From assembly GCA_945903635.1 (NCBI GenBank), contig CAMDOT010000035.1, positions 1 to 35,456 of the forward strand: a stretch of DNA of 35,456 nt, read 5' to 3'. This stretch comes from Rhizobium sp. Q54 (GTDB lineage: Bacteria > Pseudomonadota > Alphaproteobacteria > Reyranellales > Reyranellaceae). The position numbers were made by a program, and so were the translations under genes. Of the stretch, positions 19,001 to 26,496 are shown piece by piece. Position 1 is the stretch's first letter, and each line of letters opens with the position of its first letter. The notes beneath the pieces were generated by a model that saw nothing but the letters and a program-made list of their open reading frames with translations, searched no databases and was not told where the DNA came from.

Positions 19001-19492
19001 CTCGAGCATATGGGCCGCCGCCGGGGCCTGGCCGGCCAGCAGCAGCCGTCCAACGCCACTGCTTGTGCTGCCGGTGAACGCCAGAAGGCCGTCGCTGTAC
19101 CCCTCCAATTCGGACAGGGGCAGTGCCGAAATCGACCCGGTCTTGAACTCGAGGTGAGCGCGGCTCACCAGGCGCATCAAGTTGAGATAGCCCTGCTCGT
19201 TTTGGACCAGCAGCGTCAGCCAATCGACCGACGGCAACTTGCTTGCCGTGGCGATCCCGCCCTCTTCCTCCCGCCTGAGCCCGATATCGCAGCCCATGAT
19301 CGGCTGAATACCGCCTTTCGCGGCGTACTGGGCAAATTCCAGGGCACCGAACAGGTTGTTGCGGTCGGTGATGGCGACAGCCGGCATCGCCTGCGCCTTG
19401 GCGAGCGCCACAACGGCATCGACCTTGTTCGCTCCCTCGGTGAGCGAATAGGCGGACCGGACCTTGAGATGAACGAAATCGGCGATTGGCAC
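16046..19492 (-). CDS. dnaE: DNA polymerase III alpha subunit
   Basis: The 1148-residue replicative polymerase subunit has an N-terminal PHP domain (DFVHLKVRSAYSLTEGA...AITDRNNLFGALEF). The type C polymerase core follows, with catalytic aspartates Asp406 and Asp408 in MPDFDIDF and the third acidic site in LVKFDFLGLKTL. After that come the helix-hairpin-helix region and a C-terminal OB fold (IKLAGTVIDRMERTSAKGNRFAFVQ). Length is normal for DnaE1. The start is GTG at 19490-19492 with a weak SD; no in-frame ATG lies near. It follows lolD after 31 nt, as in many alphaproteobacteria, and overlaps the DUF72 gene at its stop. Confidence 0.98.
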   Translation of the reverse strand: MPIADFVHLKVRSAYSLTEGANKVDAVVALAKAQAMPAVAITDRNNLFGALEFAQYAAKGGIQPIMGCDIGLRREEEGGIATASKLPSVDWLTLLVQNEQGYLNLMRLVSRAHLEFKTGSISALPLSELEGYSDGLLAFTGSTSSGVGRLLLAGQAPAAAHMLERLQATFDGRLYVELQRHGEDSERRIEAPLLDLAYARDLPLVATNDVHFPKASMYEAHDVLLCIEQGVHIEDPNRRRLTPEHYFKSAAEMRAVFSDLPEACDNTLAIAQRCSYMPEPRKPILPRYTKLGGRAEKDALKEMAENGLAILKAGDRLAGDIAFELYQERLVYELNMIEKMGFSGYFLIVADFIQWAKDNGIPVGPGRGSGAGSLVAWALKITDLDPLRWGLLFERFLNPERVSMPDFDIDFCQDKRDRVIRYVRDEYGHDRVAAIITFGKLQARAVLRDVGRVLGMPYGQVDRICKLVPNNPAKPVTLAQALESEQLLKEQYQADEEIKRLIDLALQLEGLFRNASTHAAGVVIGDRPLEELVPLYRDTDNKESLPATQFNMKWVETAGLVKFDFLGLKTLTVIEKACGLIGHDKIKIDKIPLDDEPTFRMLAKGDAYGVFQMEGSGMRDILSKLKPNRFEDLIALVALYRPGPMDDIPTYISVKNGQEKPDYLHPSLKGILEETYGIMVYQEQVMQIAQVLSGYSLGGADLLRRAMGKKIQSEMDAQRATFIEGARKNEVEDARASMIFDKVAKFAGYGFNKCHSAPYALVAYQTAYLKANYPVEFFAASMTLDMGNTDKIGNFRRELERLQIPLLGPDVNNSFAEFAVETTPEGKKAVRYALSAIKGVGREAMSRLAEERVESGPFRDLFDFAERLDQRVINKRLIEGLVKAGAFDSLNKNRAQTFGAVEALTRHSQATHESRGSNQNSLFGDDTAQRRPQFPKMPDWAPMERLQNEFAAIGFYLSSHPLAAYERSLQRLGVCRAADLTALLARGTPGRIKLAGTVIDRMERTSAKGNRFAFVQCSDQSGAFELTVFSELLGSKRNLLEPGQAVLVSADGRLDGEQVKLTAQTVEKLDDAVANAAAGLRIIISDPAALEALRKMLDGKKGRGRVTLVVPMPDESEAEVTLPGTYSIAGGLRDAIGMLPGIAQVEEI

Positions 19493-19523
19493 GGCTCATC
19501 ATCGCGCCGGAACCTGTGGACTG

Positions 19524-20207
19524 TCAGGTCGTCAGCACGCCTTCCTTCAGCGTCACCGTGCGATCCATGCGCGCGGCAAGGTCCGGGTTGTGCGTTGCCA
19601 CCAGCGCCGCCATGCCGGTTTCCCGCACCAGCGCCAGAAGCTGGCGAAAGACGATATCGGCCGTGGAGGCATCGAGATTTCCCGTCGGCTCGTCGGCCAG
19701 CAGCACGCGGGGCGCGTTTGCCACCGCGCGCGCGATGGCGACACGTTGCTGCTCGCCGCCCGAGAGCCGGCCCGGCCGATGATCGCCGCGCTCCTTGAGC
19801 TGCACCATCGCCAGAAGGCCGGCGGCGCGGACACGGGCCTCGCTGCGCGACAGGCCATTCAACATCTGCGGCAGCATCACGTTCTCGATCGCCGAGAATT
19901 CCGGCAACAGGTGATGATACTGATAGACGAAGCCCAGAAACCGGCGGCGCAGCGCCGTCCGCCCGCGATCACCGAGGCGGCCCGCCGCGTTGCCGTCGAC
20001 AATTACCTCGCCTTCATCAGGCTGCTCGAGAAGGCCTGCGATATGCAGCAAGGTCGACTTGCCACTGCCTGACTGACCGACCAGGGCCACGATCTCGCCT
20101 GGCCGCAGATCGATCGATACGCCCCTCAGCACTTCCAGGCGGCGATCACCCTGCACAAAGGTGCGCTTGATGTCGCGCAGGGAAAGAGGAAAGGCTGAAT
20201 CACTCAT
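19524..20207 (-). CDS. lolD: Lipoprotein-releasing ABC transporter ATPase LolD
   Basis: The 227-residue ATPase powers extraction of outer-membrane lipoproteins from the inner membrane by the Lol permeases. Walker A is GQSGSGKST (44-52), the Q-loop lies at [12 protein letters not shown], the ABC signature is LSGGEQQR (148-155), Walker B is VLLADE (168-173), and the switch His is in [13 protein letters not shown]. The [17 protein letters not shown] stretch is typical of LolD. The ATG overlaps the stop of the preceding permease by 8 nt (ATGAGTGA). Confidence 0.96.
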   Translation of the reverse strand: MSDSAFPLSLRDIKRTFVQGDRRLEVLRGVSIDLRPGEIVALVGQSGSGKSTLLHIAGLLEQPDEGEVIVDGNAAGRLGDRGRTALRRRFLGFVYQYHHLLPEFSAIENVMLPQMLNGLSRSEARVRAAGLLAMVQLKERGDHRPGRLSGGEQQRVAIARAVANAPRVLLADEPTGNLDASTADIVFRQLLALVRETGMAALVATHNPDLAARMDRTVTLKEGVLTT

Positions 20208-21459
20208 AACGAAGCCCCTCGACCGGGTCGACCCGGGTGCTGCGCCAGGCTGGATAGGCCGCGGCTGCCAATGACAACAGAATGGCCACGCCGACGACTA
20301 TGCCCACCTCCCCTGCCTGAACCCGCACCGGCATGGACGTGATGAAGTCGACCTCGGCGTTACCGCCGCCCGACGCACCGGTAATCGCCGACAACAGCCT
20401 GCCGACCGAAGGCATGTTTGCACAAATCAGAAGCCCGAGAGCCGCGCCGACCGCCGTACCCACCAGACCGACCGCGGCCGCCGCTAGGAAAAATGCCCGC
20501 ACGATTGTACGAGGTGTCGCGCCCATCGTGCGCAGAATGGCGATGCTGCCGCGCTTGACGCGGACCAGCATGGTGAAGCTCGCCACAACGTTCATTGCCG
20601 CGACCACGACGATCAGGGTGAGGATGATGAACATCATGACGCGCTCGACCTGCAACGCGCCAACGAACCGGGCATTGAGGCCTAGCCAGTCCGAAATCTT
20701 CAGGTCGTCGCGGCCGAGCGACCGGCGCAATTCGGCGGCCACGCGCGGCGCCGACGCAGGATCGACAAGCTCGAGATCGATGGACGTCACCGCATTGTGC
20801 CCGTACTCAAGATCCTCCTGCAGCATGTCTAGCGGCACGAAAACCAGGGCGCCGTCGAACTCGTAGCGGCGTGTCATGAAGCTCGCCAGCACCTCGTAGT
20901 CCGAGTAGCGTGGTGCAATCGTGCCATTTTCGTTGAGCCGGTGGGTGACCAGCGTGACCTTGTCGCCCGCGGCAACATTCAACGCCTGTCGCAGCCTTTC
21001 GCCGATGACCACGCCGGGCTTCGTGCCGAAGGCACCCAACTCGCCGTGGACGATGTTCTTCGTCACGATGTCGCGCGTCAGCAGGTCATCCGTCCGCACA
21101 CCGCGCAACATGACGCCCCGCGTCAGGCTGTTGGCCATGACGAGAGCTTGGCGTTCGAGGGCCGGCCGCACGGCCCGCACGCCCGGCGTTTCCCTGAGCT
21201 TCGCCAGAAGTTCCGCCGTGGCCTGCAACATGCCACCCTGCGCCGTGATCACGACGTGGCCGTTCATACCGATGATGCGCCCGAGCAATTGCTGGCGAAA
21301 TCCGCCCATGACGGACAAGACGACGATCAGTGTCGCCACGCCGAGGGCCACGCCGATGAGTGAGAATATGGCGATGAACGAGACGAAGCCCTCCCGTTGG
21401 CGGGTGGCCAGATAGCGCCAGGCAAGCCAGCGCTCGACGGCGGGCGCCCGGTCACTCAC
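20200..21459 (-). CDS. LolC/E-family lipoprotein-releasing permease, second of tandem pair
   Basis: The 419-residue protein has one N-terminal membrane helix ([27 protein letters not shown]), a periplasmic domain of about 220 residues and three C-terminal helices, the MacB/FtsX-like LolC/E layout. Conserved cytoplasmic stretches are [21 protein letters not shown] and the terminal [18 protein letters not shown]. The frame runs 30 codons further upstream into the preceding gene, but the GTG at 21457-21459 overlaps that gene's stop as GTGAGTGA and gives the homologous N-terminus ([16 protein letters not shown]). With its tandem partner it may form a LolC/LolE-like heterodimer with LolD. I cannot assign C versus E safely. 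Confidence 0.9.
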   Translation of the reverse strand: MSDRAPAVERWLAWRYLATRQREGFVSFIAIFSLIGVALGVATLIVVLSVMGGFRQQLLGRIIGMNGHVVITAQGGMLQATAELLAKLRETPGVRAVRPALERQALVMANSLTRGVMLRGVRTDDLLTRDIVTKNIVHGELGAFGTKPGVVIGERLRQALNVAAGDKVTLVTHRLNENGTIAPRYSDYEVLASFMTRRYEFDGALVFVPLDMLQEDLEYGHNAVTSIDLELVDPASAPRVAAELRRSLGRDDLKISDWLGLNARFVGALQVERVMMFIILTLIVVVAAMNVVASFTMLVRVKRGSIAILRTMGATPRTIVRAFFLAAAAVGLVGTAVGAALGLLICANMPSVGRLLSAITGASGGGNAEVDFITSMPVRVQAGEVGIVVGVAILLSLAAAAYPAWRSTRVDPVEGLRYE

Positions 21460-22765
21460 GGCGCAGACCTTCAACCGGGTCGAGGCGCGACGCTCGCCAT
21501 GCCGGGTAAAGAGAAGCCAGCAGGGCAAACACCAGGGCCATGCCGGCAATCACCGCCACTTCCATCCACTCGATATGCGAGGGCATCTCAGCAAGCAGGT
21601 AAAGCGTCTCGTCGAACAGCACGAGGCCGAAGGTGTGCTGCAACCACTGGCGGATCGCCTCGATGTTGCGCGCGAAGGCGAGTCCCAGGACGACACCGAT
21701 GGTCGTGCCCGCCCCTCCGATGACCAGGCCATCGATCAGGAACACGCGCAGGATGGCGCCGCGGCTGGCCCCCATGGTCCGCAGGATGGCGATATCCGCG
21801 GTCTTTGTGCGCACCAGCATGACGAGGCTGGACACGATGTTGAACGCCGCCACCAGCACAATCAGCGTCAAAACCAGGAACATCACGTTGGTTTGCGCCT
21901 GAACCGCCGAGAAGAAACTGACATTGGCCTGGAACCAGTCAAATACCCAGCCTTGAAGGCCGACGGCTTGGGACACCAGGCGGCGGCTGTCAGAGAGAGA
22001 GGCATTGTCTTCAACGAAGACTTCGATTCCCGTCACCTTGCTCCCGAGGCCGAGAAGGCGCTGAACATCGGTGAGCGGCGCGTAGATGAAATTGGCGTCG
22101 TAGTCGTACATGCCGGCGCAGAAAATTGCCGATACACCGGCCGATACCGACCGGGGCATGACGCCGAGCGGCGTTGCCAGCGACACCGGCGACACGAGTT
22201 GCACCCTGTCGCCGACCTTGAGTCCCAGCAGGTCCGCCAGCCGTCGACCGATCGCCACCGAGAAATCGTCACCAAACCCCTTCAGCGTGCCCCACTCGAT
22301 GGGTTTGTCGTCGTCGCTGCGGCACAGACCTCGATAGCGCTCCCGGACGCCGGGCGGCCCGTCAATGGCGGCCGCTAGCGGCAGGCGGGCCTGGAAATCC
22401 TCTGGCCGCATGCCACGCAGGATGACGCCTCGAACGCGATCACCGACGACAGCCATGACCTGGCCTTCGGCAGATTGCGTCGCACTGACCACACCAGGCA
22501 CCGCTTTGATGCGGGCCAGGAGATCCGGCGTAACGTCCAGCCCGTCACGGCTGCCCTGGACGCCGAGTTGACCACTGATGCCCGACATCTGCTTCAGCAT
22601 CTCGACCCGAAAGCCGTTCATCACGGCCATGACCACGATCAAGGTGCCGACGCCCAGCATGATGCCGATCAGCGAGAAACCGGCGATCACCGAAATGAAC
22701 CCTTCTTCCCGGCGCGCCCGCAGATACCGGAAGGCGATCAGGCGTTCGACGGTGGCGAAGGCCAT
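21452..22765 (-). CDS. LolC/E-family lipoprotein-releasing permease, first of tandem pair
   Basis: The 437-residue permease has the same four-helix layout as its downstream neighbour: VERLIAFRYLRARREEGFIS at the N-terminus, first helix GFSLIGIMLGVGTLIVVMAVM, a periplasmic domain and three C-terminal helices. The motifs [25 protein letters not shown] and [18 protein letters not shown] are conserved. It looks closer to the usual alphaproteobacterial LolC; the second copy carries a Gly-rich insert before its last helices. The ATG at 22763-22765 lies 20 nt after proS. Two different permeases next to one lolD fit a heterodimeric LolCDE complex. Confidence 0.92.
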   Translation of the reverse strand: MAFATVERLIAFRYLRARREEGFISVIAGFSLIGIMLGVGTLIVVMAVMNGFRVEMLKQMSGISGQLGVQGSRDGLDVTPDLLARIKAVPGVVSATQSAEGQVMAVVGDRVRGVILRGMRPEDFQARLPLAAAIDGPPGVRERYRGLCRSDDDKPIEWGTLKGFGDDFSVAIGRRLADLLGLKVGDRVQLVSPVSLATPLGVMPRSVSAGVSAIFCAGMYDYDANFIYAPLTDVQRLLGLGSKVTGIEVFVEDNASLSDSRRLVSQAVGLQGWVFDWFQANVSFFSAVQAQTNVMFLVLTLIVLVAAFNIVSSLVMLVRTKTADIAILRTMGASRGAILRVFLIDGLVIGGAGTTIGVVLGLAFARNIEAIRQWLQHTFGLVLFDETLYLLAEMPSHIEWMEVAVIAGMALVFALLASLYPAWRASRLDPVEGLRRE

Positions 22766-22785
22766 GATGGGCGGCGTCCCCCGCT

Positions 22786-24099
22786 TCAGCCGAACCGTTG
22801 CACGAGCTGATCGATCGGCAATTCCTCGCGCACACCGGTCTTGCGGTTCTTGAGCTCGACTTTGCCGGCGGCCAGTCCCTTGGGACCGACGATGGCCTGC
22901 CAGGGTGTGCCGATGAGGTCCATGTCGGCGAACTTGGCGCCCGGCCGCAAGTCCCGATCATCGTGCAGCACAGCCACGCCCTTGGCCTGCAGCGCATCGT
23001 AAAGCTTCACGCATGCGCCCATGACAGCGCCGTCGTCGGGCTTCAGGTTGACAATGGCTACCTTGAAGGGCGCCACGGACTCCGGCCAGACGATGCCTGC
23101 ATCGTCATGGCTCGCCTCGATAATGCCGCCAACCAGGCGTGACACCCCGATTCCATAAGAACCCATCTCGACGGTGATCTGTTCGCCGCCGGGACCGGCC
23201 ACAACCGCTTTCATCGGCTTGGAATACTGCGTCCCGAAGTTGAAAATATGGCCGACTTCGATTCCTCGTGCGGCAAGACGCTCGCTTTCGGGAATCTTCT
23301 CGAAGGCCCCCTTGTCGTGCTTTTCGTCCGTCGCGGCATAGAGCGACGTCCATTCGTCCACGATCGGCTGCAGATCGCCCGAGTAGTCGATCGTGCGGCC
23401 GAGGATATCCTTGTCGACCAGACCCTTGTGGCAGAACACGGCGCTTTCGCCGGTCTCGGCCAGGATGATGAACTCATGGCTTAGGTCGCCGCCGATCGGG
23501 CCGGTGTCGGCGCGCATCGGGATAGCTTTCAGACCCATCCGCGCGAAGGTGCGCAGGTACGCCACGAACATGTTGTTGTAGGAACGGATGGCGCCGGCCC
23601 GGTCGAGGTCGAAGGAGTAGTTGTCCTTCATCAGGAATTCGCGCCCACGCATGACGCCGAAGCGAGGCCGCACTTCGTCGCGGAATTTCCACTGGATGTG
23701 ATAGAGGTTCTTGGGCAGGTCGCGATAGCTCTTCACGCCATCGCGGAAGAGGACAGTGATCATCTCTTCGTTGGTCGGCCCGAACAGCATGTCGCGGTCA
23801 TGGCGGTCCTTGATGCGCAGCATCTCGGCTCCGTAGGCGTCGTAGCGGCCGCTCTCGCGCCACAGGTCGGCCGACTGGATGGTCGGCATCAGGACTTCCT
23901 GCGCCCCCGCGGCGTCCTGCTCTTCGCGCACGATCCGCTCGATGTTCTTGAGGACACGGAAGCCCAGCGGCAGCCAGGCGTAGATGCCGGCGCTGGTCTG
24001 GCGAACGAGGCCGGCACGCAGCATCAGGCGGTGCGACACGATCTGCGCCTCGGCCGGATTCTCCTTCAAGGTCGGCAGGAAATACTGGCTCATCCGCAT
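22786..24099 (-). CDS. proS: Proline--tRNA ligase (short bacterial type)
   Basis: This 437-residue class II synthetase attaches proline to tRNA-Pro. It matches the short alphaproteobacterial type that lacks the INS editing domain: the N-terminus [34 protein letters not shown], motif 2 with [27 protein letters not shown], motif 3 with [16 protein letters not shown], and a C-terminal anticodon domain ending [11 protein letters not shown]. The frame stays open another 39 codons upstream, but the ATG at 24097-24099 has GAGGA ten bases away and gives the family start; an ATG two codons later is possible. Without the INS domain, clearance of mischarged Ala-tRNA-Pro would need a separate factor. Confidence 0.96.
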   Translation of the reverse strand: MRMSQYFLPTLKENPAEAQIVSHRLMLRAGLVRQTSAGIYAWLPLGFRVLKNIERIVREEQDAAGAQEVLMPTIQSADLWRESGRYDAYGAEMLRIKDRHDRDMLFGPTNEEMITVLFRDGVKSYRDLPKNLYHIQWKFRDEVRPRFGVMRGREFLMKDNYSFDLDRAGAIRSYNNMFVAYLRTFARMGLKAIPMRADTGPIGGDLSHEFIILAETGESAVFCHKGLVDKDILGRTIDYSGDLQPIVDEWTSLYAATDEKHDKGAFEKIPESERLAARGIEVGHIFNFGTQYSKPMKAVVAGPGGEQITVEMGSYGIGVSRLVGGIIEASHDDAGIVWPESVAPFKVAIVNLKPDDGAVMGACVKLYDALQAKGVAVLHDDRDLRPGAKFADMDLIGTPWQAIVGPKGLAAGKVELKNRKTGVREELPIDQLVQRFG

Positions 24100-24141
24100 G
24101 CTGAATCGGTCCTCGTTCGGGGGCGTCCGGGCTGGCGGCGG

Positions 24142-24170
24142 ACTGTAGGGAACAGGTCTTGCAAAGGCAA
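24142..24170 (-). promoter_or_regulatory. Putative proS-lol-dnaE promoter
   Basis: In the 144-nt gap between the divergent proS and purine permease genes, the minus strand shows TTGCCT (24170-24165) and TACAGT (24147-24142), 17 nt apart, each with four consensus matches. It would start transcription about 40 nt before proS. No equally good pair for the divergent permease gene was seen. Confidence 0.3.
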
Positions 24171-24243
24171 ACTTGGCCGCTGCTGGCTGGTTTTGCACAG
24201 GGCAATGCCCGCACACTCAACGCGACTTCAGGGGGAGACAAGA

Positions 24244-25536
24244 ATGCTCGAGCAGATCTTCAAGCTGAGCGAGAACCGGACCAACGTCCGGACCGAGGTC
24301 GTGGCCGGCATCACGACCTTCCTGACGATGGCCTATATCATCTTCGTCAATCCGGCAATTCTCAGCGCCGCCAAGATGCCGTTCGGCGCGGTATTCACTG
24401 CCACCTGCGTAGCCGCCGCCATCGGCTGCATGCTGATGGCCTTCCTCGCCAACTACCCAATTGCGCTCGCCCCCGGCATGGGCCTGAACGCCTACTTTGC
24501 CTTCGGTGTCGTAGGCGGCATGGGGTATACTTGGCAGGTGGCGCTGGGCTGCGTGTTCCTTTCGGGCATCATCTTCTTCGTCATCAGCGTGCTGCCGATC
24601 CGCGAATGGATCGTCAACGCCATCCCTAAATCGCTCAAGATGGCGATCGCCGCCGGCATCGGCCTGTTTCTCGCCCTGATCGCTCTCAAGAACGCCGGCA
24701 TCGTCGTCGCCAATCCGGAAACCCTCGTCATGCATGGCAAGCTGACAAGCTGGCCCGTCCTCATGGCCGCGCTGGGATTCACCCTGATCGTGGCGCTCGA
24801 ATACCGCCGCGTCATGGGCGGCGTCATCATCGGCATCCTGGCCGTGACCGTTATCTCGATCCTGGCCGGTCAGCAGAAGTTCGAAGGCATCTTCGATCTG
24901 CCGCCCTCGATCGCCCCCGTGTTTCTCCAGATGGACCTCGCCGGTGCCCTCCAGGTGGGCCTGGTAACCGTGGTGTTCGCCTTCCTGTTCGTCGACCTGT
25001 TCGACAACACCGGAACGTTGATCGCTCTGGCTCATCGCGGTGGCTTCATGCGTCCAGACGGTACCGTTCCACGGCTCAGGGGGGCGCTGATCTCGGACAG
25101 TGCCGCGGCCATGATCGGTGCCGCTGTCGGCACGTCTACGACCACGAGCTATATCGAGAGTGCGTCGGGCATCAATGCCGGCGGCCGGACGGGACTCACG
25201 GCGGCGACTGTCGGCGTCCTCTTCCTGCTCGCGTTGTTCGTCGCGCCGTTGGCCGGCTCCATCCCTGCGTATGCGACGGCACCCGCACTACTCTACGTCG
25301 CCTGCCTGATGGCGCGGGGCCTTACTGAAGTGGAGTGGAACGACATCACCGAGGCGGCGCCTGCAGTCATCACCGCGCTCGCTATGCCGTTCACCTTCTC
25401 GATTGCCGACGGCATCGCTTTCGGATTCATTTCGTACGCCGGTATCAAAGTCGCGGCAGGTCGCTATAGCGACGTCCATCCTGCCGTGGCAATTCTCGCT
25501 GTCCTGTTTGTGATCAAGTACGTGGTCATCGGATGA
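24244..25536 (+). CDS. NCS2-family (AzgA-type) purine permease, probably guanine/hypoxanthine
   Basis: The 430-residue protein with about 12-14 membrane segments belongs to the AzgA branch of the NCS2 family (proton symport of guanine, hypoxanthine or adenine). Signs are the N-terminus NRTNVRTEVVAGITTFLTMAYIIFVNPAIL, ALAPGMGLNAYF, VFAFLFVDLFDNTGTLIALAHRGG, and SAAAMIGAAVGTSTTTSYIESASGI. The frame is open far upstream, antisense to proS, but the ATG at 24244 with GGGGGAG seven bases upstream is the clear start. It is the only plus-strand gene in a 31-kb minus-strand run, and it separates DUF1467 from proS. Exact purine preference cannot be read from the sequence. Confidence 0.92.
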   Translation: MLEQIFKLSENRTNVRTEVVAGITTFLTMAYIIFVNPAILSAAKMPFGAVFTATCVAAAIGCMLMAFLANYPIALAPGMGLNAYFAFGVVGGMGYTWQVALGCVFLSGIIFFVISVLPIREWIVNAIPKSLKMAIAAGIGLFLALIALKNAGIVVANPETLVMHGKLTSWPVLMAALGFTLIVALEYRRVMGGVIIGILAVTVISILAGQQKFEGIFDLPPSIAPVFLQMDLAGALQVGLVTVVFAFLFVDLFDNTGTLIALAHRGGFMRPDGTVPRLRGALISDSAAAMIGAAVGTSTTTSYIESASGINAGGRTGLTAATVGVLFLLALFVAPLAGSIPAYATAPALLYVACLMARGLTEVEWNDITEAAPAVITALAMPFTFSIADGIAFGFISYAGIKVAAGRYSDVHPAVAILAVLFVIKYVVIG

Positions 25537-25591
25537 TCAAGAATTCAGTAGGGAAATTTGTTTGTCGTCGAACGACCTGCAACCCTAACAA

Positions 25592-25718
25592 TTGTTCGGT
25601 GGAGGGCTAACGATCGAAAGAAAAGGTCTTGGCAAGGCTCTGGAGCCACGCTAAAGAGCCTTTCTCTTGGGCGCTGCCCGAGTTTAGGGAGGAGAGCGGC
25701 TTAAAAGCCGCCGAACGA
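25592..25718 (+). ncRNA. Possible structured RNA (6S-like long hairpin) in the convergent gap
   Basis: In the 270-nt gap after the purine permease gene, 25592-25602 (TGTTCGGTGG core) can pair with 25708-25718 (CCGCCGAAC core) over 11 bp with wobble pairs. Nested inside, AGAAA(A)GGTCTT pairs with AAGAgCCTTTCT, GGCT with AGCC at the tip, and GGGC with GCCC on the 3' side. This long interrupted hairpin, about 130-180 nt up to the terminator at 25739-25768, resembles 6S RNA in general shape. I found no sequence signature that proves this. An alternative local hairpin (25696-25711) competes with the closing stem. It could equally be the 3' UTR of the permease mRNA. Pairings were found by eye. Confidence 0.3.
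25696..25711 (+). repeat. Short perfect inverted repeat (hairpin)
   Basis: GCGGCTT (25696-25702) and AAGCCGC (25705-25711) flank two bases. On the minus strand it is followed by TCTCCTCCCT and on the plus strand by CGAACGACG, so it lacks a U-tract on either strand and is not a classical terminator. It is part of the structured gap between the convergent permease and DUF1467 genes. Confidence 0.45.
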
Positions 25719-25738
25719 CGAGTTTCGGGGTAGAAGAG

Positions 25739-25768
25739 CGGCGGGCCAAAAGCCCGCCGTTTCCTTTT
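25739..25768 (+). terminator. Intrinsic terminator
   Basis: CGGCGGGC (25739-25746) and GCCCGCCG (25752-25759) form a perfect 8-bp GC stem with a CAAAA loop, followed by TTTCCTTTT (25760-25768). This is a strong Rho-independent terminator for plus-strand transcription: either the purine permease mRNA, 200 nt downstream of its stop, or a separate small RNA. The next 30 bases are AT-rich. On the minus strand the stem is followed only by TCTTC, so it would end DUF1467 transcripts less well. Confidence 0.8.
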
Positions 25769-25806
25769 GAATTCAATATATTAAATGGAACTCCTAAGAA
25801 ACTAGA

Positions 25807-26055
25807 TTAACTTCCGTCGACCATTCCGCGGAAGCTGAAGACATCGGCCTGATGCAGGGCGAAAAAGGCCAGCCAGAACGCGGCCGCGACGGCCGACGTG
25901 ATGATCGCCTTGCGGACCAATTCCGGCCGTTCCGGAGCCCCGTGCTCCTCGCCCTTGCCGGGATTTTCGACACGACGGACACCCAGCGGCAGGACTGCAA
26001 ACAATACCGTCCACCAAAGGACGATGTAGACCATGACGCCAGTCGCCCAGCTCAT
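25807..26055 (-). CDS. DUF1467 family membrane protein
   Basis: The 82-residue protein has two predicted membrane segments: VMVYIVLWWTVLFAVLPLGV near the N-terminus and IITSAVAAAFWLAFFAL at about residues 51-67. A charged loop (RRVENPGKGEEHGAPERPELVRKA) lies between them. The LPLGVRR...PE-x-x-G-x-x-x-GAPE pattern is that of the DUF1467 family, widespread in alphaproteobacteria and of unknown function. It starts 13 nt after the epimerase gene and closes the nuo-birA-coaX-rnj-mce transcript, its usual place. Confidence 0.85.
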   Translation of the reverse strand: MSWATGVMVYIVLWWTVLFAVLPLGVRRVENPGKGEEHGAPERPELVRKAIITSAVAAAFWLAFFALHQADVFSFRGMVDGS

Positions 26056-26068
26056 GGCGCGGCCCTCC

Positions 26069-26473
26069 TCACACCTGTTCGAGTTCGATCAGGGTCCCGG
26101 TGAAGTCCTTGGGGTGTAGGAACAGGACCGGCTTGTCATGAGCGCCGATCTTGGGCTCGCCATCGCCCAGAACGCGGGCGCCCTGGGACTTGAGCTTGTC
26201 ACGGGCAGCGTAGATGTCCTCGACCTCGTAGCAGACATGGTGGATGCCGCCGTCGGCGTTACGGGCGAGGAAATTGGCGATCGGCGATTTCTCACCCAGC
26301 GGATGCAGCAGCTCGATCTTGGTGTTGGGCAGTTCCACGAACACCACGGTCACGCCATGCGCCGGTTGGGCTTTTGGAGCGCTCACCTTTGCGCCCATGA
26401 CGGTCCGGTACAGCTCCGAGGCCTTGGCGAGGTCCGGGACGGCAATGGCGATGTGGTTCAGGCGTCCGATCAT
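26069..26473 (-). CDS. mce: Methylmalonyl-CoA epimerase
   Basis: This 134-residue VOC-fold metalloenzyme interconverts the (R) and (S) forms of methylmalonyl-CoA between propionyl-CoA carboxylase and methylmalonyl-CoA mutase. Metal-ligand candidates are His7 (LNHIAIAVPDL), the His78-His79 pair (GGIHHVCYEV) and Glu131 (GTLIELEQ). The first motif and PIANFLARNADGGIHH are typical of the family. The frame extends seven codons to a TTG, but the ATG at 26471-26473 with GGAG six bases upstream is preferred. It lies 23 nt after rnj; the carboxylase and mutase genes are not in the window. Confidence 0.93.
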   Translation of the reverse strand: MIGRLNHIAIAVPDLAKASELYRTVMGAKVSAPKAQPAHGVTVVFVELPNTKIELLHPLGEKSPIANFLARNADGGIHHVCYEVEDIYAARDKLKSQGARVLGDGEPKIGAHDKPVLFLHPKDFTGTLIELEQV

Positions 26474-26496
26474 CAGGCTCTCCACACGTTCCAAGC

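Noticed and set aside
15911..19798. A 1295-codon open frame on the plus strand opposite dnaE and lolD
   Set aside because: It is antisense to two clear genes and its translation is rich in Arg, His, Gln and Leu with no domain. High-GC genomes with strong third-position bias give such long antisense frames.
23698..24243. N-terminal extension of the purine permease, antisense to proS
   Set aside because: The conserved AzgA N-terminus and a good SD mark the ATG at 24244. The upstream part is only the shadow of proS.
25586..25597. AACAATTGTT palindrome after the purine permease gene as an operator
   Set aside because: It is a perfect 10-base palindrome but lies in a gap between convergent 3' ends, where no operator is expected. 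It is too short to mean much alone.
25537..25806. tRNA, SRP RNA or tmRNA in the structured gap
   Set aside because: No T-loop motif, no GGAAGCAGCC-type SRP loop, and no tRNA-like ends are visible on either strand.
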